DNA of 64,000 nucleotides from Beroe forskalii (Eukaryota; Ctenophora; Nuda; Beroida; Beroidae), in assembly GCA_011033025.1 (NCBI GenBank), contig WFMF01000053.1, forward strand, positions 248,001 to 312,000, in the 5' to 3' direction. A program made the translations under genes and the position numbers. Numbering within the stretch: the stretch's first letter is position 1; every line of letters starts with the position of its first letter. This document shows, piece after piece, positions 50,643 through 61,488 of the stretch. The notes under the pieces are model-generated. The model searched no databases, was not told the origin of the DNA, and saw only the letters and a list, made by a program, of their open reading frames with translations.

Positions 50643-52058
50643 CAAGTGATTGGACGCCGTGTAAAACCTTCTTAAACCATGGAAACAGTTAAGAGTCATA
50701 CCAGTGGTTGGACACCGTGTAAAACCTTCTTAAACCATGAAAACAGGTAAGAGTCATACCAGTGATTGAACACCGTGTAAAACCTTCTTTAACCATGAAA
50801 ACAGGTAAGAGTCATACCAGTGGTTGGACACCGTGTAAAACCTTCTTAAACCATGAAAACAGTTAAGAGTCATACCAGTGGTTGGACACCGTGTAAAACC
50901 CTCTTAAACCATGAAAACAGTTAAGAGTCATACCAGTGGTTGGACACCATGCAGTCAAAACCCTCTTTAACCATGAAAACAGGTAAGAGTCATACCAGTG
51001 GTTGGACACCGTGTAAAACCTTCTTAAACCATGAAAACAGGTAAGAGTCATACCAGTGGTTGGACACCGTGTAAAACCCTCTTTAACCATGAAAACAGGT
51101 AAGAAACCAGTGATTGAACACCGTGTCTACCAGTGGTTGAACAGGTAAGAAACCGTGGTTGGTGTACACCATGTTAAACCATGAAAACAGGTAAGAGTCA
51201 TACCAGTGGTTGGACACCGTGTAAAACCTTCTTAAACCATGAAAACAGTTAAGAGTCATACCAGTGGTTGGACACCGTGTAAAACCCTCTTTAAACCATG
51301 AAAACAGGTTAAGAGTCATACCAGTGGTTGGACACCGTGTAAAACCTTCTTAAACCATGAAAACAGTTAAGAGTCATACCAGTGGTTGGACACCGTGTAA
51401 AACCTTCTTAAACCATGAAAACAGTTAAGAGTCATACCAGTGGTTGGACACCGTGTAAAACCTTCTTAAACCATGAAAACAGTTAAGAGTCATACCAGTG
51501 GTTGGACACCGTGTAAAACCTTCTTAAACCATGAAAACTTCTGAGTTAAGAGTCATACCAGTGGTTGGACACCGTGTAAAACCTTCTTAAACCATGAAAA
51601 CAGTTAAAACCTTCTTAAACCATGAAAACAGAGTCATACCAGTGGTTGGACACTCTTAAACCATGTAAAAACCAGTTTGAACACTTAAACCATGAAAACA
51701 GTTAAGAGTCATACCAGTGGTTGGACACCGTGTAAAACCTTCTTAAACCGTGGAAAACAGTTAAGAGTCATACCAGTGGTTGGACACCGTGTAAAACCTT
51801 CTTAAACCATGAAAACAGTTAAGAGTCATACCAGTGGTTGGACACCGTGTAAAACCTTCTTAAACCATGAAAACAGGTAAGAGTCATACCAGTGATTGAA
51901 CACCGTGTAAAACCCTCTTTAACCATGAAAACAGTTAAGAGTCATACCAGTGGTTGGACACCGTGTAAAACCCTCTTAAACCATGAAAACAGGTAAGAGT
52001 CATACCAGTGGTTGACCACCGTGTAAAACCTTCTTAAACCGTGGAAAACAGTTAAGAG
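50643..52058. repeat. 58-bp satellite array, about 24 copies
   Basis: The unit runs AGTCATACCAGTGGTTGGAC, ACCGTGTAAAACCTTCTTAA, ACCATGAAAACAGTTAAG. Some units read ACAGGTAAGAGT at the end, an excellent 5' splice-site consensus, and others ACAGTTAAGAGT. Truncated and rearranged units lie at about 51100-51180 and 51600-51690. Minus-strand open frames here are repeat translations. Confidence 0.95.
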
Positions 52059-53595
52059 GGTGGTTGTGGGTAGGCCGATAGAGTACCCTGTTGAGAGTAG
52101 TCCTATTAAGAGGGTAGTAGTTATAGTCGGGCAGTGGTCAGTAGGTTCTCCTGCAGAGGAAACTATCCCGCACATCCACCCACTGACTGTAAAACCATGT
52201 GGTTACAGGCTGCAAGTCAGAGATGGTTCAGAGTTTTCCAGGATCTAGTATTTTATACAGCGTATGTTATATGTAAAACTACTCAGTCGGCTCCCCATAT
52301 AGGGTTAAATGACTGACAGATTTAATGATATATGTTTTGCAACCGGTATATAATATTTGCGACTGTCTAATGATAAAACTGTGTAAAGCAGAGGACATGC
52401 AATAATCTGTCTTGAGAGTTGGAGTCTAAGTATCTAGGCCCACTCATGAGTATAGTTATGGGATGAGTGCATCTAAAAGATCGAAAGCGTGTCTTACAGG
52501 GTTTTAGGCGCAAGATATTTGATACATCATCATGAAGTTGGGTGATTTCTTGGACAATAAATTAGAATTCACACTCTGTTGGTATGCCTGTAAGTTTGTA
52601 AAAGTGGGATGATGTTGTTCAAATGAAGAGCAAGTTCGTAAGATCAATCATCTCGGAGTCTTGAAGTTAATTCTTAGTAAGGAGGATGGTTTAGATTGCT
52701 GAAATTGACGCGTGTATTGCACAATACTTGGTATCATCTATCAGCAATAGAAAATAAACATGATCCTACTCAATTCCAATGAACACACAATTTGTACACA
52801 CAATCCCTAAATTGAAGATAACCACACAGGAGGCTTTTAGCACCTGGTATGATAATGATATATTAATACTTCCAGACTATTTGGGGATTTGCTCAGAGGG
52901 CAGAGTGGGGGGAGATGGGGCGCCAAAAGTTCTATTTTAGTCCCCCAATTTAGCAAAGTTCATTGTGTGTTAGTGCTTGTGTCATGTCACGTGGCCACAC
53001 GTAAATCGCAGGTTTGTCAAAGAAATGCAAATTTTTTTCTTAACAAATTCAGATAAGCACCCCGCATACCATAAAAGGTATAATGGAAATGTTTGTAAGT
53101 TTAGGTTATATATAGCAAAAAAATTAGTAAAATTGATTTATTGTGTGGTCTTAATTTTAAGTATGGAAGGAATCATCTTCAATTATTCAGGGAACCCAGT
53201 GGATTGAAACATTGAGGATAGTAAAATTATTCAAGCACTACCTCGGAAACAGTGTTAAACGACTTTTAAAAAACATTCCTTTGAAAAACATTCCCTCACG
53301 CCGCCTCCATTCTATGAATAGCTCCCACACTCTCACTCAAGGCACATAAAAGTTAAAAGTTTGAGTACATCACACTAAACCTTAATACTATAAAGTCTGA
53401 AATTTAAACTGTCTATATAAGTGTAGTTCATTCATCGAATAAACACTGCTATAGATCATTGCTGGTAGGTTTGAGTGACGTTCTTGTCATGGTTTACAAC
53501 AGTGAGTTAGTGACACTGAACCACCTACTTTTCTTGTGAAATTGTGAGAACAAATAACATACATTTTCATGTAAAATATACCTTAGGACTTAACC
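52059..53595. other. Spacer upstream of NUDCD1
   Basis: No gene recognised. It includes the NUDCD1 promoter region. A diverged TGACGT-family remnant lies at about 53475-53515. Confidence 0.5.
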
Positions 53596-56500
53596 ATGTT
53601 GGGGATTGAGGCAATGAACCCGTCAATGTTTGATGCCATCTTGTATAGGCCATCACCCTGCGGATCCCTCGAGTTTATCAAGTATGTTATCAAATATTAT
53701 GGGTACCCCAACGTCGGTTTTCAAGAAAAATGAGCGACTGTATTATTTAACGAACCCACATTTCTTTGTAGCACCATGTCGGGTGAGAATGGTGAGCAGG
53801 TGCCCGTGATACGGACTCTGGTGAGAGCCAACACCAGCCTCAAGCCCGACAAGAAACTCATCAACTCCAAGTTCGAACAGTACAAGTACACTTCAGGTAT
53901 GTCAGGTATTCGCATAATTGAATGCTTTTTCATGATTTAACAGCTATTTCAACTTATGTCTACTCATTGACACATTGAAGCTACATGTTGAAACGAAAGT
54001 GGATAAGTTTCCGAGGGGAGCAGTGGAGCAATGCTCAGTTCTTTTACCTAATCTTACGAAATACCTAGATAGTTTTTCAATTTTCGACGTTTAATTTCGA
54101 CTCAAACCTTGAAATCGCAAAAATTAATACTTTCCGAAATGTCATGACGTATTTTCTATATATCCTTTAAATTGCAGTACAAGAGTACTGCCATCCGATA
54201 TATCTATGTCAGTATACTGCTTGCCTCAGTAAGACTAGCCGTACGCTATAGCTGCAGTATATAATATCTAAGCCTTCCTTTACCAGCTCACAATACATGA
54301 ATATTTCATTGTCAGTATGAAATGTGATGTGCTTATTGTTGTAGCTTGATAAGTTATGGCTTTGTATACTTTTTGTTCTTCTTTACATATCACACTATGC
54401 AGTAATATTTCAAGAATATAAAAGTTTTCTATAAATATATTAAGTTTTATATAGATATAAATATTTCTGGAGAAATATTTGTGATACACTATATAATATA
54501 TTGAGAAACCTAAGTTCCGAGAATCCAAAACCTTTATTAAGTCTATTTTTTCTCCACTTCTCCGTTTTACATCGCAGATACAGAACGTAATATATTCGAA
54601 TAGACAGGGTATTTGAAACTTGCGCAGGATGCGAAAAAACGTCCAACAGATTGAATTAGATGCTAATTTTCAATATATAATAATAATGAAATTTTTGTTT
54701 GATTTGATAAAAAAAATATGCAATATTGGCTGGATAAGAATTTTCCTCTGCATTAAAACTTCATCCCATACAAAAAAGTATTATTCAATGGATATAAAAA
54801 AAAAAGTTTAGATCATAGTACATCGAGGAATATTACGCATATTGCTTTGTATCTTGGGATTTCAATAAGCAACACAAGTCAACTGATTAGCTCATAAAAC
54901 TTATTGGAATAATCAGTCCATTCATTCAATTGTCTCAGTAAACCAATTAACTAAACCCCACTGATTAACTCCCTTAACTAATTAACTCATCAATCAAATA
55001 AAATCATTTGACCAATCAACGCACTTCTCCGTTTTACTGAGAAATCACGGGAAATCATATATTCGAATAGACAGCGTATTTGAAATTTGCGTAGGATTAC
55101 CCAATTAATTCACCCAACTAACCCCCTCTCCCCTCAGGCAAGGAACACGACATCACCTACACACCCCTCCCCCACCCTCCCCACCGAACCAAACTACCAG
55201 ACTCAGACTACTCCTATCAGATGACTCGAACCAGCTGTCTCTTCAACCACCTCATAGTCTGTAACGCCCTCAACGACACTTACTTATACTTCACCTGTCC
55301 GGCCCCTAAAACCTACCAACTACGAGAACTGAAAGCCGGTGAGACCCTCGACGATTTGGAAGGAATCGTTTATACTTTTATCTCGAATGAGACCCTCGTT
55401 TTTAACATCACAGCTAAATGGTGCGACAATAGCAAACTCTTTATCTGTGTAGGGAGTGACTTTTATACTGTCCCTGAATTTGTTTTTAATGACGATTTCG
55501 TTAAACGTAGGACCCTGGACGCTCAGACTTTGCTGCTAGACTGTTTTAAGCGCAACGGATCGTATCACTTAGTCACGTGTCATAAGGAGGGGGATGTCTT
55601 TATCCATCAGATTCTCAGAGAGGATGAGGACGGAGAGTTCAGTACGGTAGGAAGGATGAAACTATCAGGGATAGCTCGCTTTGTATCAGTAGTAGGGGAT
55701 CTGTTGACAGTGATCAGTGAGGGAAGAGTACAGCCTGGAGAGGAAGATACCCCGGCAGTGGAGGCAGTGAGTGCAGTGACACTCCCCCCTGCCCCACTCG
55801 CACCCACTCACAACTACACCTGGACTCAGTCATTGGAGGAGGTCGAGGTGGTCATTGAGCTGCCGAGTGGGATACTCAAGACAGACTTAATGGTGGAAAT
55901 ATCCCTAGACCACCTGGAAGTCCGGACTAAAGGAGGGCAGGAGCTATTCAAATCCAAGCTATTCAGCAAGGTGGAGCCCTCTGATTCTTCCTGGCAGATG
56001 TCTTCCTCCAAGAAGCAGGTTGAGGTGAGTTTGACAAAGTACCAGGCTGCTCACCAGTGGGCCCACCTAGTGGACACCCCGGGGTACGACCCCTCAGGGA
56101 ATCTCCTGGGGGAGGTGTCAGACCTCAGTGAGGCGGAGCTGAGGGAGATGATGGGGCGGATGAGGTCTCTGGATCAGTACACTTCAGATAAACTGGATAG
56201 CTCACCTCTCTACACTCCTAACAAGGAGTTAGAGGAGTGTGATGAGTTGGACGGGCAGCAGGTGCTCCTGGCAGGGTTCCAGATTTCTAGTGACGTCACT
56301 ACATCTCGTGACGTCATCAAGCAGAGGTATCTAGTAGAATTGTCTCCCGGCTCCCTGCTGTTCTCTCACAACTCTCAGGGGTTTGTAGTGAGTCACAGTG
56401 TGGATGCGTGTCACTACACCCCAGATACTCTAGAAAACCCCTGGAAGCACACTGCTACATTCCATGCTTTTAACATGGTGCAGGCCACCAAGACTCAGAA

Positions 56501-56726
56501 GAAGTTCATGATGACGGACGGGAGTTTCGAGTGTGTGACGATAGTTGATATTTCCCGCCATGTCTACATTTACTGTTCACAGCTTGATCAGAGTACAGGG
56601 AAACTACTCGTTATGACTCTCGATAGCGATGATTCGGAGATTCTGGGGGTCTTCCAAAACTATGAAAGTAACTTGATCCTTCTGCTGACAGAAAAGAATT
56701 TCATCTCAATAAAGTTTTCCTTATGA
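53596..56726 (+). CDS. NUDCD1: NudC domain-containing protein 1
   Basis: Three exons in frame: 53596-53681, 53772-53896, 55138-56726. Starting at the CACCATG at 53776 gives 569 residues; starting at 53596 gives 599. I favour 53776: its context is strong, and what follows (VRANTSLKPDKKLINSKFEQYKY) matches the N-terminus of vertebrate NUDCD1. The protein has a beta-rich N-terminal half, a CS domain (about 266-350 in the 569 numbering; NYTWTQSLEEVEVVIELPSG, W269) and a C-terminal part with LEECD, ATFHAFNMVQATKTQKKFM and a closing NLILLLTEKNFISIKFSL. CS domains are p23/Hsp20-like folds that work with Hsp90-type clients; the role here is inferred from that. An AATAAA lies inside the last codons (56708-56713) and another at 56764. 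Confidence 0.92.
53897..55137. other. NUDCD1 intron 2 (1.24 kb)
   Basis: AT-rich. It contains a direct repeat of about 65 bases (about 54550-54630 and 55025-55098) that shares CACTTCTCCGTTTTAC and ATATTCGAATAGACAG. No exon. Confidence 0.6.
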
Positions 56727-56885
56727 TGTTCTATTATATTACCAATGTTCTATTTCATTACTTAATAAAATGTATCCCACAATCAGACGAACAATGAGTT
56801 TAAAACAGATCATTTCAACATCTCCATTTACAATCCAGGTAGAATATTTTCATTACATCATCAGTACCTATATAAATGGTGATAA
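56727..56885. other. NUDCD1 3' flank, normal sequence
   Basis: It holds the AATAAA at 56764-56769. Unlike the sequence further on, it has no counterpart after the second NUDCD1 exon copy, where 61489 onward differs. Confidence 0.55.
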
Positions 56886-57720
56886 AGTCACCCCCGGGGG
56901 GGGTTTTTTTTTTGGGAAAGGGGGGGCCCCCTTTTTTTAAAATTTTTTTTTTTTTGGGGGGGGGGTTTAAGGGGGGGGGGGAAAATTTTTTTTTTTTTTT
57001 TTTAAAAAAAATTTTAACTCCCCCTAAAAAAAGGGGGTTAAGGGTTTTGGGGGGGCCCTTTTTGGGGGGGGTTTTTTTTTTTAAATTTAAAAAAACCAAA
57101 ATTTAAAAAAATTTGGGGGTTTAAATTTTTTTAAAATTTTTGGGGGGGAAAAAAAAAGGGGGGAAAAAAAAAAAAAAACCCCCCAAAAACCCTTTTTAAA
57201 AAAACCCCCCCAAAAAAAAAAAAGGGGGGAAAATAAAAAACCCCCCCCCTTTTTTCCCAAAATTTTCCCCCTTTTTTTTCCCTTTAAAAGGGGAAAAAAA
57301 AACCTTTTTTAAAAAAGGGAAAAAAATTTCAAAAATTTTTTCCAAAAAAAAAAATTTTTTTGGGGGGAAAAAAAATTTCTTTAAAAAAAGTTTTTTTTTT
57401 TTTTTTTTCCCCCTTTTTTTTTATTTTTTTTTTTTTTAATTTTTTAACCGGGGTTTTTTTTCCCCGGTTTTTTTGGGGGCCCCCCTTTTTTCCCCTTTTG
57501 GATTTTCCTAAAAAATTTTTTAAAATTGGGAAAAAAAAATTTTTTAAAAAAAAATTTAATTTTTTTTAAAAAAATTTTTTTTAAATTTTTTCCCTTCCAA
57601 AAAAATTAAAAATTTTTTGGAAAAAATTTTTGCAGTTTTTAAAAAATTTTTTTCCCTTTTTAAAAAAAAAATTTTCCCCCCCCCCCTTTTTTTTTTTTTT
57701 GGGGGGGAAAAAAAATTTTT
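56886..57720. other. Homopolymer-run sequence, probable low-quality assembly filler
   Basis: The text collapses into runs of 4-20 identical bases (G, T, A, C in turn) with almost no mixed sequence. No known repeat looks like this. Open frames within (poly-Phe, Gly, Lys, Pro) are artefacts. Confidence 0.85.
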
Positions 57721-59893
57721 AAAGTTCTATTTATGTAGGTATTTATCTTTTTTTTAAATTTTCTTAAAAGGCATCTACTGTAGTCTAAAATTGGCAAAAT
57801 TTATATTTTTAAAAAATTTATTATTTTTTCGTCTCAAATTTTTTTTAAAAAAAAATTATAAAAATCAAATTATTCAGTAGAAAACATATTTTTTTATTCC
57901 TTTCATCACTACCTACTTGAGAAAATTTCCCCGGAATTTTAGCCTGGGTTTTAAATGCTTGAGGGAAATCCCCCTTTCCTCCCCCCTGACATTTTATTTT
58001 TAATATATACCCCCCCTTTAAAAAAAGAGTCTTTCAGCAACCCAAAACGCTTCGAACATCTATGAACTTGTCATCCCCTTTCAAGGGGGGAAATCTCAGT
58101 GTTCTAATAAACTCGGTTTTATATTAACATGTCATATTTTTCAATTTGTGTTGAGAACCTGCACCAGGTTTTTAAACAGGAGGCCCCCTGCCCCTCCTAT
58201 TTCATTTCCCCACCCCTTGGGAAAATTCGCCTCAGTTTTTACAACCCCATATATAAAAGCTCTTTACCAAAAAGTGAATGTTGGGGTTTTGTGCCATATT
58301 AATTTCAAAGATCCCCGGTCAGTTAATGCACAAAAATTTTCCTGCAAAGTCTCCCCCCAAACCCGCTGCATCAATGTCAGAATGGGCTTAGTAAACGTTA
58401 TCTTTAAAAATCAACAGAATTTAAACTTATGGGGGGATAGGGGAGAGAGTCCCCCTTGAAAAGATAGCATTAAAAAGTTAAACATTTCCTGGGTAGTGAG
58501 TTTGAAAACAAATATGATATGTCTTAAAATGATGGAGCATAAATATTAACCCCTTAATTTTTTATGGTAGATTGATCTTAGTAAAGCTAAATTGGGGACT
58601 TTTTTAAAAAAGCCGAGAGGCCCCCCTTGCATTTCCACAGATCAAACCAAACCCCGAAGCTTATAATATATTAACGTCTTAAAATCTGGAGCAGAACTTA
58701 TTATATTATCGTTTGGAGAAACCGTTTTATACTATTTGGGGCTTGTCTTTTTGTACCAAGCTTTTTTCGGGTATAATAAAATATGAATTTTTGCGGCTCC
58801 CAATTTTTTTAATACTGGGAAAAGGTGGTTTTATGGTTGGGGGATAAGAGAAATGAATTTTGGGGGTTTAAATAAATTTAATCGAAATTTTTTCCTTACT
58901 GTAAAATTAAGATGGCTAAGAAAGGGTTTTTAAAAATTTTTTAATTTCAAAAAAAAGGGAAAAGCCTATATATTTTTGAAAACCCTAAACGGTCAAAGGA
59001 AAAAACAAATCTTTTAAAAAATTTTTGGGGCCTTAATTTTAAATTGTAACCTTTTGTGCAAAACATTTCCTTAAAAGTTTTTAAAAACCCCACTTGGTTT
59101 GGGGGTTTTTAACTTTAAATGAAGGGGAATTTCAAAAATTTTTCTGAAAATGGGTTTAAAACCCCGGTTTTAAATACTTTTAAAATTTTAAAACCCCAAA
59201 CCCCTTTCCCCGAAATTTTCCCCTTTTGGAAGGGGAAAACGCCCCTGGCATTCCGGCCCAACCCCCCAAGAAGCCCCGGTTGAAAGAAAAGTTTCCCCCA
59301 AAAATTTTTTGGGCCAACCCAAACCCCTTTTTCTGCACCCCCCAAATTTAAAAATTTTCGGTGGGGCTTTGTCTCCTTTAAGGGGGAACTCTGCTTCGGC
59401 AAAAACCCTTTTTTTAAAAAAGGGGGGAAAAAAAATGTTTAATTATCCAACAAAACATGCCCTTTGGACTTTTGGGGGTTTTCCAAAAAAATTCCGATGA
59501 GAAATCTTTCGGTTAACACACTTCCCAATCAAATTACCCGGGCCCCCCCCGTTTCCTGTTCCCTTTTGGTTAACAGCCCGTACACAAAGGTCTAAACACC
59601 TTTTATAGGGGTTTGTAAGGGAAATTAAAACAAAGGTTGGGTTTTTCCCCCTTTTTCTTTGGGGAAAAGGGTTTCAAATTAATGGCAAAATTTTTCCCAA
59701 AATGTTTTTGCCAAAAAACAACCCAAGAAACCCAACCATCAAAACGTCAAGGCCAGAAACAACAAATCCTGAAATCAAATTTTGGGGGGCCCAAAATGTA
59801 TTAAACCCCCCCCAATTTCCCAAAGGAAGCAAATCTCTTAGAAAATTTTGGAAAAACACCAATTATTTAGAGAAATTGGTTTTTTGGTTTCAG
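57721..59893 (+). pseudogene. Corrupted copy of 61.9-64.0 kb, including the start of the downstream gene
   Basis: Segment by segment it follows the later sequence: about 57721 matches 61898, 58070 matches 62275, 59041 matches 63278 and 59690 matches 63900. Differences are mainly lengthened homopolymers and bases replaced by their neighbours. Around 58950-59890 the coding exon found cleanly at 63181 is present but wrecked by frameshifts. This pattern points to sequencing or consensus error rather than true mutation. Confidence 0.75.
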
Positions 59894-61488
59894 GCAAGGA
59901 ACATGATATCACCTACACACCCCTCCCCCACCCTCCCCACCGAACCAAACTACCAGACTCAGACTACTCCTACCAGATGACGAGAACCAGCTGTCTCTTT
60001 AACCACCTCATAGTCTGTAACGCCCTCAACGACACTTACTTATACTTTACCAGTCCGGCCCCTAAAACCTACCAACTACGAGAACTGAAAGCCGGTGAGA
60101 CCCTCGACGATTTGGAAGGAATCGTTTATACTTTTATCTCGAATGAGACCCTCGTATTTAACATCTCAGCCAAATGGTGCGACAATAGCAAACTCTTTAT
60201 CTGTGTAGGGAGTGACCTTTATACTGTCCCTGAATTTGTTTTTAATGACGATTTCGTTAAACGTAGGACATTGGACGCTCAGACTTTGCTACTAGACTGT
60301 TTTAACCGTAACGGATCGTATCATCTAGTCACATGTCATAAGGAGGGGGATGTTTTTATCCATCAGATTCTCAGAGAGGATGAGGACGGAGAGTTCAGTG
60401 CTGTAGGAAAGATGAAACTGTCAGGGATAGCTCGGTTTGTATCAGTAGTGGGGGATCTGCTGACAGTGATCAGTGAGGGGAGAGTTCAGCCTGGAGAGGA
60501 AGATACCCCGGCAGTGGAGGCAGTGAGTGCAGTGACACTCCCCCCTGCAGCAGCCCCCCTCGCACCCACTCACAACTACACCTGGAATCAGTCATTGGAG
60601 GAGGTGGAGGTGGTCATTGAGCTGCCGAGTGGGATACTAAAGACAGACTTGATGGTGGAGATATCACTAGACCACCTGGAAGTCCGGACTAAAGGAGGGC
60701 AGGAGCTCTTCAAATCCAAGCTATTCAGCAAGGTGGAGCCCTCTGATTTCTCCTGGCAGATGTCTTCCTCCAAGAAGCAGGTTGAGGTGAGTCTAACAAA
60801 GTACCAGGCTGCTCATCAGTGGGCCCACCTAGTGGACACCCCGGGGTATGACCCCTCAGGGAATCTCCTGGGGGAGGTGTCAGACCTCAGCGAGGCGGAG
60901 CTGAGGGAGATGATGGGGCGGATGAGGTCTCTGGATCAGTACACTTCAGATAAACTGGATAGCTCCCCTCTCTACACTCCTAATAAGGAGTTAGAGGAAT
61001 GTGATGAGTTGGACGGGCAGCAGGTGCTCCTGGCAGGGTTCCAGATGTCTAGTGACGTCACTACATCTCGTGATGTCATCAAGCAGAGGTATCTAGTAGA
61101 GTTGTCTCCAGGATCCCTGCTGTTCTCTCACAACTCTCAGGGGTTTGTAGTGAGTCACAGTGTGGATGCGTGTCACTACACCCCAGATACTCTAGAAAAC
61201 CCCTGGAAGCACACTGCTACATTCCATGCTTTTAACATGGTGCAGGCCACCAAGACTCAGAAGAAGTTCATGATGACGGACGGGAGTTTCGAGTGTGTGA
61301 CGATAGTTGATATTTCCCGCCATGTCTACATTTACTGTTCACAGCTTGATCAAAGTACAGGGAAACTGCTGGTTATGACTCTCGATAACGATGATTCGGA
61401 GATTCTGGGGGTCTTCCAAAACTATGAAAGTAACTTGATCCTTCTGCTGACAGAAAAGAATTTCATCTCAATAAAGTTTTCCTTATGA
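59894..61488 (+). CDS. NUDCD1: Second copy of the large NUDCD1 exon
   Basis: After a TTTCAG acceptor the frame GKEHDITYTPLPHPP runs to the same ...ISIKFSL stop. Compared with the first copy I count ten amino-acid changes (for example CPAP to SPAP, SDFY to SDLY, WTQ to WNQ) and a two-Ala insertion in the Pro-rich linker before the CS domain. There is no second copy of exons 1 and 2, and the sequence before it is the damaged block, so it could not make a full protein as placed. Either it is the other haplotype placed in tandem or a real partial duplication; I favour the former. The in-frame ATG at 59848 belongs to the damaged flank and is not a real start. Confidence 0.85.

Noticed and set aside
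50863..52175. Minus-strand frames repeating TVSNHWYDSYLFSW-like peptides
   Set aside because: Direct translation of the 58-bp satellite; frames break wherever a unit is rearranged.
56815..57569. Frames of poly-Phe, Gly, Lys and Pro
   Set aside because: Products of the homopolymer block, which I regard as an assembly artefact.
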